Assembly (NCBI GenBank): GCA_051453625.1
Contig: JBOZIK010000001.1
Span: 265,729,225-265,793,224 of the forward strand
Source: Welwitschia mirabilis
Lineage: Eukaryota > Gnetophyta > Gnetopsida > Welwitschiales
DNA length: 64,000 nucleotides
Direction: 5' to 3'
A model generated the notes under the pieces. That model was not told the DNA's origin and searched no databases. It worked only from the letters and a program-made list of their open reading frames with translations. Within the stretch, counting starts at the first letter, position 1; every line of letters begins with the position of its first letter. The position numbers and the translations under genes are program-made. Below are positions 48,430 through 60,819 of the stretch, in pieces.

Positions 48430-49015
48430 TAGTATTCTAGGGAAAGTTAGGATTCATGCACATGATAAAATTCTTAGTTTTATGCAACTAAGAGAAATAG
48501 TGTAAAAAAATTTAGAAGAAAATTTAGTCATCAAAGGTTAACATGTATATCATATGAGTCAACTTCTTACCTTATAATTCCATCTGGTGAATTGCAAGGG
48601 TTTCTGAATGTCTACATGACCTATAGTCACTACTAANNNNNNNNNNNNNNNNNNNNNNNNNNNNNNNNNNNNNNNNNNNNNNNNNNNNNNNNNNNNNNNC
48701 ATTGGTTTTTGGATCATATTGTAACCCTTCTAGTCTCAAACTCAATTTCTAGATCATTATAAAGAGTCTTATCTTATAAGATTTGTTTAAATCTTATAAT
48801 GATCTAAAAAGGAATGTAATAAATTTAAAAAGATAAGAGTTAAAATCTTATCTTTCTAGGTTTGTTCAGAACTTAGTTTGTAGGACATTAATAAGAGTAT
48901 AGTATTATGAGATTTGAGGGATTGTCAAACTCTAGAGTTAGGGAAAAAACATGCCCACGATTAATGAGTTAAGACTACAATCATAATAGGCATAGTATGA
49001 TCATTAATTTTTTGC
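48430..49015 (+). repeat. direct repeat inside the CACTA element, copy 2
   Basis: This is the second copy of the 47040-47655 block. The 63-N gap at 48637-48699 preserves the spacing, because the offset is about the same on both sides of it (1380 before, 1384 after). That gap size is therefore probably real rather than a placeholder. Confidence 0.75.
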
Positions 49016-50284
49016 TACTAAGAAGATTTGTACAACCATTAGAAAGGATGTTTTAGATTAGGAGTAATATATTATTTAATAACCTAGTAAATCTATTAGG
49101 TAAATACTCCTTCTCTAAGGTATTCTATGCTCTACATAAAACTTAAATCTAGTAAATTGTAGTAAGTGAAAGCTAAAAACATTCTTCATAGCTCATTTCT
49201 AAATTTATCATAGTAAATAGAAGAAATATGGATAATAAGTGTTGTAAATAGAAAAGGAGGCTAGAAATAAATAATAATGGTGGAAGTCATAATATCTATT
49301 TACATTATAAGTTTAATGGCCATGAATTTTAATGTTAGAGTAACACCAACAAAGCTATAAAGTGAAGATTGAGATTTGGTTTCATGATTCTTATAACCAT
49401 GATTCTATAATCATTGTGTAAAATGGAACTAATAGGGACTTACACTAGTAAAGTTTGGATATTAATCTTAAACTTCTAACATATTATGCTTGTATTCATA
49501 AGTCTTCATACTTTTTTATAACATTTAAATTGTTTAGTAATTAGAGCATATTATTTTTAGGAGTAAGCATAGGGGAAATAAAATCTTTAAAATTAGTTAC
49601 AATAGAAAAGTAACATTATAATTATTTCTCTCACATGAAATGTATAGAGATTACTAACATAATTTATGTTAAGATCTTATAAGTTCTATCTCACTTTCAG
49701 AAACAATGCTAAATCTCCTAGCAGAAATTTCTGGTTACATTAATCTTTATTTTGTGTATCAGAAATTGTTAATTCTTTTTCCATTTACATGACAATTCTG
49801 TACTTAGTTCTCTCACGTCTACTCATTATAATTATTATGAATTCCTCTGTTTCTAAATTATGATTTTCTTTGTAATAGAATGTATTCTTTTGTAATCCAT
49901 GTTATATTAGTTTATGGAAGTAATAATAATATGTTATATCTGTGCTGCTTGTGAAATTGGATACATGATTGGTGTAATTTGAATTGATTACTACTTTATT
50001 ATGTTTTCTAACTTGTTTCCTACATCACATGTATTACATGTATGAGAAGAGATATTTGATAGTATGATTCTTATCATAGGTTTACTAAATTATATAATAC
50101 ATTAGATAATATAATGCTAATTATTTCATATGATATCCATGTAAGATATCTTTGAATATTATAAATTTTATAATAGGGAACTCCATCATATTTAATTTAT
50201 TATTCTTACTCTCCCCTCTTACTGGATTCATTCTCTTTTTGATATTATTATTTCTAATAGTATCATCTATAAGAAAGAGATATC
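49016..50284. other. CACTA interior, no gene recognised
   Basis: A+T-rich sequence without readable exons. Part of it may be intron or flank of the captured kinase fragment that follows, given its T-rich texture and absence of frame. Confidence 0.4.
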
Positions 50285-50520
50285 TTTAGTTGAGTTAGGC
50301 TAGAAGACTTCAGGTAGCTCTGGATTTAGCAAAAGGGCTTATATATTTTCTTGAGAATGCAAACCTACCTTTAATTCACAAAGATATCAAAGGTGACAAC
50401 ATCCTGTTAGACAAGAACCTTATTGCCAAGGCTGCAGATTTTACACTCTTGAAAGTCCTTGATTGTGAGGATTAGAAAAGCTACATTACAACCTAAGTCA
50501 AAGGAATAATGCCAAATTCT
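50285..50520 (+). pseudogene. captured receptor-like protein kinase catalytic-domain fragment
   Basis: About 75 codons cover kinase subdomains VIa to [23 protein letters not shown] precedes the catalytic loop [15 protein letters not shown] (50374-50418), then [11 protein letters not shown] (from 50428). The loop keeps Lys, Asp and Asn of the H-x-D-x-K-x-x-N motif. The magnesium-binding D-F-G reads D-F-T. The H-x-DIK-x-x-NILLD signature is that of plant receptor-like kinases; a LysM- or LRR-type parent is possible but not decided. There are no N-lobe or activation-segment sequences beyond a faint continuation, and TAG/TAA stops occur. The piece sits about 0.5 kb inside the right subterminal repeats. 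Confidence 0.75.
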
Positions 50521-51049
50521 TCATCATCTATACTCTAATCTGAGAATTAGTTTGTAATTACTTTTATATTAATTTACTAAATAGGTGATTATAACACATG
50601 CTTAAGCTTGGATTAAGAATTAATATTTACTACTTTAATATCCTACAATAGGGGTATCTTAATCCAAAATATTACGTGATGTAGAAACTTACTAAAAAAA
50701 ATGATGTTTATAGTTTTGGATTAGTAATGATAGTGGTTATTACTACTTAATGCTCAATCTAAGATGGAAGTTACATAGTTAGAGTGATAAGGGAATAAAT
50801 AAAAGGTGGAATAACTTATTTCAGAGAAGAGATTATAGATCTAATGCTGAAAAATCTATCAAAAGATTTACACAATCTATAAGGACTTAAAATGTTCTTG
50901 AATCTTACATTGAGATGTGTAGAATATGAGAACTATGATAGAATTTCAATGAGGATTGTTGTAAAATAACTCAAAGAAATTATAGAGAGAATAAATGGCC
51001 TTTTTGGACCAAAATCAAAGAATCAAAGATTTTTTTTTCTTGTTTGTTG

Positions 51050-51364
51050 AAATACCTCAAAATAACTTTTAGGGCTTTTTTTATCAAAACACCTCAAAAC
51101 TATCTTTTAAGGCATTTGTTTATTAAAATACCTTGAAAGACCTTTTAAGAAATCTTATTGAAGATATTCCTTAAAAAGCTTTTAAGGCATTTCTTTCAAA
51201 AATGCCTAAAAAAGGTAGGCTTCTTAAGGCACTTTTATTTAAACATCTTAGAAATGTAGGGTTTTAAGGCAAGACTAAAAAATTCCTTAAAATCTTTTAA
51301 GATGTTCTTTTAGGCCTTTTAAGACATTTTAGGAATGCCTTAAAAGCCTATATTTCTTATAGTA
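51050..51364 (-). repeat. right terminal and subterminal repeats of the CACTA element
   Basis: Copies of TTAAGGCATTT, TTAAGGCACT and ATGCCTTAAAAG at about 51104, 51181, 51201, 51223, 51262, 51310 and 51335 mirror the left end. The terminus CCTATATTTCTTATAGTA is the inverted counterpart of the left terminus. Confidence 0.8.
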
Positions 51365-51367
51365 TTA

Positions 51368-52890
51368 GTGGAGCTCTATCCAATTAAATCTAATTCAATG
51401 ATTACCAAACTTACACATTTTTTTAAAGGTTACTTAAGGAACATGAGTTATTCTATCTAGGAGGATAATCCTCTAGTGAGTAAAGGAACCCATTAATGGG
51501 ATGGACTCCCTAAGAAGATAAACTAAAATCCCTTTCTAATTTTTGAGGGTCTTCATCAATACCTTAGGAAATCTCCACTTGTTTAATAAAGATAGAAGAT
51601 TCTTCCTTGTAATCAAGTGAAGAGGATGAGTATTTTATTACTCCATAGAAGGAATATTTATCATCTAACTAATGTCCTCCACAAAGATAGGACTATGAAA
51701 ATGAACTAAGTGATAAGCTTTTAGATTGCATACCAAAGAAAATTAACTCTTCTTTTAAACTGAGTCCTAGTTCTAGGTAATATATTTTATTAAGTTGGAA
51801 AATTTCTTAAATATACAAAAGTAGATTAGCTTATAGGGGCTTGACTACTTAATGTTAATTCTAATACTACACCATTTTCCATTATAGTAAAAAAACAAAG
51901 TAGTATTTAATGTTATAATACTTTCTATGACCCTTCTTGTTCAAGTTACAATCTATAACCTAATGGTAAAGATGCACAATGGTGGGAGTTATTTCAATTG
52001 TATTTAAAGAGTAATATGATTGCATTAAAAGAAATTACTGCTCTAATTTATAAAAGCAGAAAAAAGAAAAATGGAAAGAAAAGAAAACTTAGAAAGAAAA
52101 AAAAAGAAGAAAAAAAACTAACTCTTTTTATAGATGAAGTTTAGGATATATTAACATATTTCAAGGTTGTTTTTCTTTTTTTTTTTGAAAATGAGCAAAC
52201 GATAACAAAATTTAACATTTTTTGATGTATATCAATAATTGAAAGGATAGGAGTATGTTAGATATTATTCATAAAAGATATTTCTATACTTATAACTCAC
52301 ATAAATCAACTTTATCATTAAGGAAGGTGTACTTATTCTTGTAACTCTAACTACCTTATCATCCCATATATATATATATATTAGAGTCCATTCCAACTTC
52401 TAATAATTAGGAGATCACTTTTTCGCATTCTCTCCTTTTCCTTCCTTGAATTATTTTTAACCTTATTCATTTGATATAGATTCCTCACTCTTCTATTTTA
52501 TCCTCTTACATCATTTTCATCTCCTAACATTTTCATTCATGCTTGCAATTCTTCACTACATACTAAGAATTAATCATGAAATGTAAGCTTATTTTATTAT
52601 CAAGACATAAAAGAGATTAATATTATCTTTCCTCCCTTTTCTCTTAATCTCATTTATCTGGTCATAATGTGATCGCTCTCCTTTGACATAAGAACCCTTC
52701 TCTAGCTTGTATTTAGCCTTTTAATTCACTTCAAATGAGAATACTACTTTAAACATGATTTTACTCCTTGGGGATTTCACCTAATCCCATTTTCCTCTTG
52801 TCTTATCATTCATCCTTTTTTAACTAAATGAGTCATCTTTCTCTTCTTAATACCTCATTATTCACTCTTCACTCTTATGTTTTCCATTGT
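51368..52890. other. unassigned A+T-rich sequence right of the CACTA element
   Basis: This is the right target-site flank. It includes a purine-rich run of AAAGAAAA words (52050-52120) and a short TA microsatellite (52366-52381). No coding sequence is recognised. Confidence 0.4.
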
Positions 52891-52985
52891 ATTCCATGTA
52901 TTAGATATGGAATCTAGCTAATTCCATATCTTAGGTATGAAATCCAAGTTATTTCCATATCTTAAGCATGGAATTTATTTATTTT
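52880..52985. repeat. three tandem near-palindromic 30-bp repeats
   Basis: Three consecutive units each form an imperfect palindrome around TTCCATATCTTAGGTATGGAA (52897-52918, 52921-52945, 52953-52974). A related single unit, TTCCACATCTTAGGTATGAAA, lies at 53265-53285. The ORF at 52937-53134 that starts within it is chance. Confidence 0.6.
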
Positions 52986-54849
52986 CTTTTCTTTCTCTAG
53001 TACAAAAGTTGTCTGCTTTCTCCTTTAGAGTAAAATTCCAAAGAAAGACATTTCTTCATGATAGAAGTAACCCTAGAGCTAAAATATCTTTCTTATCTGG
53101 TAATCGAAGAAAATCAAAATCTTATGTTAGATAGAAACATCTTTATTAGTATCTAGACCTAAATTTTCCTCTATTTTAAATTTTTCATCTCTCTCTTAAC
53201 TTCTTCCTTATATTCCTTTTTCCTATCTTCTTATTCCCTTCCTTCCCATCATCTTCGTATATGTTCCACATCTTAGGTATGAAAACTAGGTTTGTTTTAA
53301 AAATTAGAGTGAAATATAATAATTTCATTCCTTGAGCATTAAATAAGCCCCTTTTCCTTCTTTTCTTAACCTTATTTTACCTCTTCATTTAGAATATATC
53401 ATAGTCCTCTTTCTAATTAAATTACTCTTCCAACTATTACTTCCTCCTACTAAACTTAGTGTGCTAATGCATTCTAGCTTTATGTATCATCTCTATTTGA
53501 TTTTATACTTTAATGGATGCATTCATTAATGTTTAAGTATCATAGACTTAGAAGAGTTCTCAAGTTTTATCTAATCCTTATAACATACCAAAATTAAACA
53601 ATGTTATTCATTGCATTACACCATAGGATGAGTAATATTTGGATTACTAGGAAGGTCATTGCTATTTTAGTGGGGTGATTCTATCTAGTACCATTAAGGA
53701 ATAGCTAGTGATCCTACCACTTATACCTATAGTATTTAAGGGATTATAATACCATGAGATTATGACTACTTTCAATATAAAAAGAAGATATTATTAGAGA
53801 ACCTCATCATATCCACTTCCCTTTCCTCCATGTCACTCCCTTTTATTTACTTTTATTCAAGACAAGTAGTATTTTTCATTTTTATTTTACTTCTAGATTT
53901 CCATGTCTAGAGTATATTATTTATGAAAAATCCTCTATTTCTAGTTATTTTAAATTCTTATAATATTATTTTGTTAAACTAAAGGTTTCCTTAACATGTT
54001 TATGATTCCATATCCCTTATAAAGAAGACTAAAGAAGAAGATAGAATATTCTTCCTTCCTTTGTAGAGTTCATCTATGCGTCCCTCTAAACCTGATAATG
54101 TTACTCTTTATTTTTAGTATATAAATGTTTTATTTGTTTCACTTTATTTTTAATCCAGAAAGACTTATATATCCTTTTCATTTTATTTAAGAGAGGAGTA
54201 ATGTTTTGATAGATAAGAGTTTTGTAATAAAGAATTTATTTCTTTCCATCCTCTTATACTTATGCTTTATAGGTAAATTAGAGAGATTGAATGAAGGACC
54301 TAACTTAAGAAAATATTCTTACTATGAAGAAGTGATACCCTTTTATTTTTAGTAAAATAATATCACCCATTTATCATATTATTTTTACCATTTTTTGAAG
54401 ACTCTACTCTACCTTTACTTAATCCTTGAAATTAGATGCATTTAAAACCTCTATTTAGAATACAAAACCTTATTCTATTCCCTTATACTATAGATAATTT
54501 AGAGTAACTTAGAGGATACCTCCTTTCTATGGAAGTTATTCATTTCTTCTTTATTTCTTTTCTATTTTCATTAAAATACCTTTATTTTATGACGTCTTTC
54601 TAATAGGTTAAACTTATGATCAAAACTTTCCTTAGTTACCTTATACCTTGAGGATTCTTTTTTAATATGTAATTTCTAGTGAATCCTTTAGAGCAAGTCT
54701 AGGTTACCTCATCATAGGAAGAAAACATTATTATCCTTTCAATGCCTAAGAAAAGAAGTTTACATCAATAAAATCCTTAAAGGACATTAAGTAAAGAGAC
54801 CTAAGTAGTAACATTTTTTCACATTCTTATATTCATTCTACCTACTAAG
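52986..54849. other. unassigned A+T-rich sequence
   Basis: Pyrimidine-rich on the plus strand (CTTC, TCCTT words). No LTR, terminal repeat or frame is recognised. It may be the non-coding part of an old element, but I cannot support that. Confidence 0.35.
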
Positions 54850-57562
54850 ATTAGAACACTAAAAAAGTAAGTAGTTAATTAATAAATATCACATCAAAAT
54901 GTTTTAGTAAAATTAGAAACATCATCCATTCATAAACCAAATTTGAATAATTTAATCTTTTAAAAATATAATTAAGAGACTAGATGTCATAGAAAAATAA
55001 GTAAGTCTTAAACTAATATTTAAAAATGATAATGCTAAGGTTCCCAAAAAAATCACTAACCATAAGTTTACTAAGGGTAAATTAATCAAGTCAACATGCA
55101 AGGATAATACCCTTGTTATCATCTTAATTACTTAAATTATTTAAGCAAGTACCAAAGCTTTCATTATAAGAATGAAAATACAAGAAGAAATTAATTTTAC
55201 AGATAAAAGATCTAGTATTCAATGTGTAGGGATTTAGGTCTAAGACTTAAGGTATAAGTTTTAGCAATTACGGGACTTGGGTTTATGGTTTAATGTCTTG
55301 CATTTATGTTTCATGAATTTAAGGTTCAAGGTCTTTAGTATAAATTTAATATTTAAGCTTTACTTTAAAGTTTAGAATTCAAGATCTAAAGGTATAACTT
55401 AAGGTTTAGTGTTTAACATTATAGGTGACAGGTTTTAACTATAGTATTAAGGGTTGAAGATTTTTTTCATATAGTGTTTTTAGTTAAGAACTTAGTATNN
55501 NNNNNNNNTTTCTAAATTTAAAATTTTATGGTTTAAATTTTTTAATTAATATTTAATATTAATTTTTTTCATTTGGGATTTCTTATTTTTAATTTAGATT
55601 TTATTTTTAGGGTTTTGGATTTTAGGATCAGGTTTTTAATTTCAAATTTAGTGTTTAAGATTTTGTCATTAAACTAGGTTTAAACTTTATAATTTTAAAC
55701 TCTAGTGTTTTAATTAATTAGGGCTAGGTTTTAAAGTTTTAGTTGTCAAGTTTAACATTTTAAGTAGATTTAAATTTTGGGTTTTACTATTTTTAACTAG
55801 GATATTATATTTATAAGTTTTAATTTAATGTTAATTTTACCTTTGAGATCTTTAGTTTCAAGTTTCAAATTTCATTCTTTGGTTTAAAGTTTTAAATTCT
55901 GAGAGTAGGATCTAGTTTTAGTATTTAAGTTTTTGTTTTAAAATTCAATATTTAACTTTTAAAGTTTGGGATTTGGAATGTAAAATTTAAGGTTTAGGAT
56001 TATAATTTAGATTATATGATCTTGGGCTTAGCATTTTATATTATAGAATTCAACCATGTCTACTACCTAGTATTTATCATAGATTTAATGATGCATGCCT
56101 ATATTTTCAACCAAGTATAGTATACAACTTTTATACATTCATTACAAGAATTAACATCATATGATAGTCTAAGAATTTGAACTTAGATTTTCATAGATGA
56201 AAATTAAAGCCTTAATTATAGAGCTTTGTATTAAAGACTTTTGGTTTAGAGGGTTAGAGTTAATCATTTTAAATTGAAGGTTCCAGGTTAATGGCCTATT
56301 GTTTAGGATTCTAATGAAGTCTTCAAGGTTAAGGGAATAGAGTTTAAAATTTAATATTCAACTTTACTATTTCCAGTTAAATGTTAAATATAGGGCTTAA
56401 CGTATGGCATTTAAGCATATTTAGTATTCATTATCTATTATAGACCTTTTGATTCCTACTTGCACCACTTACCAACCTAAATGTAGAGCCTTAATACATA
56501 CAACATGGAACCAAGTACAAGGTAGTAATTAAATGATCCAAAACTAAGTTTCTATGGAGGAAAACCAAGACTTAACAATTAAATAATGTGCAAAAGCCAT
56601 TTTGGTTTACGGTTTAGGATATAGAATTGAGAGTTTAGAGTTCAAGAATAAATAATTAGGTCTTCTATTTATCATTTATTATTTACTATTTAGAGTTTAA
56701 TGTTTAGGATTTGGGCTTTAGGATTAGGATTAAGTTTTAAGTTAGTAGTTAGAGTTCAAAATTTAGGATACAAGGTTTATGACTAAACATAAAGCACCAA
56801 ATCATGCTGCCTACATATAATTTATTGTGGTACTTATATTACACACTCTTACTACCTCACAAGTCCAATATAAAGCCTTTATACATCAAACATCATAATG
56901 AGCATTAGGTAGTAATTAATAAATTCATGTTTAGATCTCTATAGAGGGGAGACAAATCCATAATCATTAATCTATAAGATGAAGCACTTTTAGTTCAAAT
57001 TTAATGGTCTCCTGGTATGATCCTAGGTTTAGGTTTTAATGTTCATGATTTAATGCTTTGTTTTTAAATTTAAAATTTTGAAGATTTTATTTAGGTTGTA
57101 ATATTTGAGTTTGTATTTTAGGATTTATGGTTTTTAATAAATGTTTTAAGGATTCAAGTTTTAGATTATAATTTAGTTTTTGGGGTTTCACATTTAAGGT
57201 TTTATGTTATAGTGTTCAATCATGGCTACTATCCATTATGTATGAAAGATTTACTTATTCATGCTTATATTGTCTACCAAATAAAGCATAGATTCTTCCT
57301 ACAGATAAGAAAAGAATTAATATCTAGTTAATAGTATTAGTATTTAAGATTTATAATTGAAGGTTTAAGATTAATGAATTAGTTTTTAAGATTTTGGTTA
57401 AGGCTTCAATTTTCAAGAATAAGGTCCAAGTTTAAGGTGTAGGATTTATTATCTAGAATTAAAGTATGGGGTTTAACTTATAACATTTAATCATCTCCAC
57501 TATGAATCATTTGTCATAGGTCTTATGATGTCCACTTGCACTCCATACAAAGCTAAGTATAG
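54850..57562. repeat. tandem satellite with degenerate telomere-like tracts
   Basis: Two kinds of sequence alternate. One is a tract of GGTTTAGG / GGTTTAAGG / TTTAGGATT words resembling a decayed plant telomere heptamer. The other is a conserved block with a TCATG-x-CTACTA-like start, TTTATCATAGATTTA and, in some units, GGTAGTAATTAA. The block starts near 56044, 56409, 56790, 57207 and 57487, giving units of about 280-410 bp. A long telomere-like tract occupies 55230-56040, interrupted by a 10-N gap at 55499-55508. A related block may lie at 54860-54940. The array runs into the 701-N gap at 57563, so its true size is unknown. Confidence 0.7.
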
Positions 57563-58263
57563 NNNNNNNNNNNNNNNNNNNNNNNNNNNNNNNNNNNNNN
57601 NNNNNNNNNNNNNNNNNNNNNNNNNNNNNNNNNNNNNNNNNNNNNNNNNNNNNNNNNNNNNNNNNNNNNNNNNNNNNNNNNNNNNNNNNNNNNNNNNNNN
57701 NNNNNNNNNNNNNNNNNNNNNNNNNNNNNNNNNNNNNNNNNNNNNNNNNNNNNNNNNNNNNNNNNNNNNNNNNNNNNNNNNNNNNNNNNNNNNNNNNNNN
57801 NNNNNNNNNNNNNNNNNNNNNNNNNNNNNNNNNNNNNNNNNNNNNNNNNNNNNNNNNNNNNNNNNNNNNNNNNNNNNNNNNNNNNNNNNNNNNNNNNNNN
57901 NNNNNNNNNNNNNNNNNNNNNNNNNNNNNNNNNNNNNNNNNNNNNNNNNNNNNNNNNNNNNNNNNNNNNNNNNNNNNNNNNNNNNNNNNNNNNNNNNNNN
58001 NNNNNNNNNNNNNNNNNNNNNNNNNNNNNNNNNNNNNNNNNNNNNNNNNNNNNNNNNNNNNNNNNNNNNNNNNNNNNNNNNNNNNNNNNNNNNNNNNNNN
58101 NNNNNNNNNNNNNNNNNNNNNNNNNNNNNNNNNNNNNNNNNNNNNNNNNNNNNNNNNNNNNNNNNNNNNNNNNNNNNNNNNNNNNNNNNNNNNNNNNNNN
58201 NNNNNNNNNNNNNNNNNNNNNNNNNNNNNNNNNNNNNNNNNNNNNNNNNNNNNNNNNNNNNNN

Positions 58264-59480
58264 CATACACTTGACATGATATATAGTCCTAAATACTAGT
58301 GTCGGGGCATATCTTTCATTATCATACATTCCAAATATTTACCCTATATTAACTTTTTATCATATCTTACCTTTATTATTACTCATTATCTCACCTTATG
58401 TACCAACCAATTTTCCTATTCTATCCCCCTTTATAACTCTTTTATCCATAGTTTATATTTCCTTTTACTAATACCCCTCTTACCATAAGTTTTTGTTTTT
58501 CATTCACATGCGTTTATTAACTTAAGTGCTCTTATTCAGCTATTTCATTATTTGTTATGATTACAATTTTTTTTGTAAATCCATTGTGTTAGATTTTTAT
58601 CATTTTTCTCTTTTATTATCTTCTTTTCATTAACCTATTATCCTATTTGTCAATTTAAACCATTTTACTAAAATCCATAGCTAAGTTACTAATGTATCAT
58701 GTGTAAGTTTATTAATCTTTGTAGTTATTAAAGTAACTTTACCCAAGTGTATGAATTTTATTTATTACTTTATTAGTTTAAGTTAGAGACTCTTACTTTT
58801 TAGCCAAGTCTTACAAGGGTTAAATATAAGGTCATGTATCCAAGCCTTCTAAAGATCCACAAAGATCAAAAATATTTACAATAAAACCAGCCAATTACAT
58901 TCATTTCCATCTCTCCACGTGCTAGTTAAATTAATACATCCTAAAACCATTACCACCTTTACAACATTCATCTTGACATTACTTTGAGAATGAATGATTG
59001 TAATTTTTAGATGTTATTATTTTTTATTCAAATTTAGCCTTATTCAAAACATATAAGAAGTGTGAAGTTGATTAAAGAAGGTTGAAAAAATGAAATCATA
59101 TCAAAACCTATAAACATAAAGGTTTAAGAAGCTTAAGAAAATCACAAAGGATAATATTCAGAAGACAATTTCAATAATCCTATGGAACAAGAAGAAAAAC
59201 CACAATTATAGTTCAAGAAAAAGTAGCAAAATTATAACATCATTTATCTTTGTAATTATCTCCTAGAACCTATGATACTCAAAATTATAAAAATCATAAA
59301 AGAAGAATAAAATTTTATGTCCAAAATTCTAAAATATTTCTCCATCCTCATATTAAATCCACATTCTATTTGTTTTCTTCAATATAATGTTATAAATTAT
59401 TATCTTTGAACATAGTGTTCTTACAAGATTCTATGTTACCTGTAATCTTTCATTTTCATTACTTTGTTGATCTTTTTTGA
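58264..59480. other. unassigned A+T-rich sequence after the large gap
   Basis: The sequence is unlike the satellite on the other side of the gap. No frame, LTR or terminal repeat is recognised. Confidence 0.4.
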
Positions 59481-59483
59481 GAC

Positions 59484-59800
59484 TTTTACCATTACATCAA
59501 AATACATGCATTAGGTGGAAATTAAAACCCGTTATATTTACCCACTTGTTGGGCTCTGCATGGGTAGTAGATACCTAGTAATCTCTCCTTCGATCCATAT
59601 GCCAAGTGCTCATATGAACTAAAACAGTATCAAGAAGACTCAAACTCTAAACTATTAAATAACTATAACTATGATACCAATTTTTAGGCCCTTTACCATT
59701 ATACTAAAAATAATGACTTAGGTGGAAATTATAACCCTTTATATTTATCAACTTATCGAGCTAGGCATGGGAGTGCATACCCAATAATATCTTTCATATT
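59484..59800. repeat. two-copy direct repeat of about 110 bp
   Basis: 59484-59590 and 59691-59797 are diverged copies offset by 207 bp. Both contain CTTTTACCATTA / CTTTACCATTA, TTAGGTGGAAATTA, an AACCC-x-TTATATTTA-x-C block and GGGCT / GAGCT followed by GCATGGG. The intervening part includes ATGATACCAATTTTTAGG. They may be the end of a decayed retroelement; the family is not determined. Confidence 0.6.
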
Positions 59801-60819
59801 TTTTCATACTTATTTAGTTAGATGTATTACTTGATTTGTTTAAAATACTAATATTCATATCATTTAATCAAAATTATATCCTTCATTGATGGTTTATTGC
59901 ATTTTACATTTCTATAACAGTTGAAGTAATATTGTAGTTTAACTTGCCCACTAAAGTTATACCAAAAACCTAAATCAAGAACTTTAATTTTTTTAATGGT
60001 TTTATTGGTTATCATATAGAATTTTAAAAAATAAAATCTCTTTATTTTAAATATTTCATTTATGAGAAAGATTAGGAGAATAGTTATAATTCAAGATCAT
60101 GTTGGCTAATCCCAAATGAAATCTTGATTCCTATTTTTATTCTTAATTTTACTCATATCTATTGAATAAATTATTTGTCTTCTTCATTTACAAATGTATG
60201 AAGCATCAATATCAATTCTTTTTAGTCTCTTCTAAAGGAATAAAATAAAAGATGATTTTAAGTTTGAATTTAACTCTTAGTTAAATACAAATCACTTAAA
60301 GTAGGAGAACAATTCAAAATTATTTTGTGAAATTTAATTTTTCTTTAAAATTCCTAAGGAATTGATGTAAGTAGATAGAAACCATAATTATTTAGGAAGT
60401 TTTTGAAACATTCTTTACTTCATATTCTCATTAAAAAAATAATAATCTTTAAAACATAAAAAGAGATTTTCAATAGCTATAGCTTAAGGAAAAAAAGGGG
60501 GAAAAAATCCATATTATGCTAACTTACAAAACCTCCCCATAATTTCTAGATTTTGTTCCTATGATTTATCTTTTGATAATATCTATGTAATAACATTTTA
60601 GATTTATAGTATTTAAAACCATCCTCAAATATCATATCAATAAAACAAACACTAAAAAAAAGTAGTAAGTTATGAAATTTTTTATTAATAGGTGCTAGAA
60701 GGAGGGATACTTATGTGGTTTTTTAGTTATTTTTTGTGTTTTGATATACTTATTTTGTGTGTCATACCACTTTAAACTTGAATTATAATAGCCATAATGA
60801 TAATTTCTACACATCATAA

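Larger units (their letters stand above)
41149..51364. mobile_element. CACTA (En/Spm) DNA transposon carrying host gene fragments
   Basis: The left end reads CACAACAAGAAAAATAGG, the CACTACAAGAAAAATAGG terminus of plant CACTA elements with one change. The right end, reverse-complemented, reads TACTATAAGAAATATAGG, again a few changes from the same consensus. Both ends are flanked by TTA (41146-41148 and 51365-51367), the 3-bp target duplication this superfamily makes. Subterminal repeats of AAGGCATTT in both orientations fill about 300 bp at each end. The interior holds pieces of a phosphate translocator gene, a kinase and other exon-like sequences, but I find no transposase, so it is probably a non-autonomous, gene-capturing element. 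It spans three N gaps or fewer (44021-44120, 48637-48699), so 10.2 kb is approximate. Confidence 0.85.

Noticed and set aside
52937-53134. A 65-residue basic ORF
   Set aside because: It begins inside a palindromic repeat, has no recognisable motif, and sits in pyrimidine-rich non-coding sequence.
57500-58329. Apparent ORFs of about 250 codons on both strands
   Set aside because: They consist almost entirely of the 701-N gap; the few real codons are satellite sequence.
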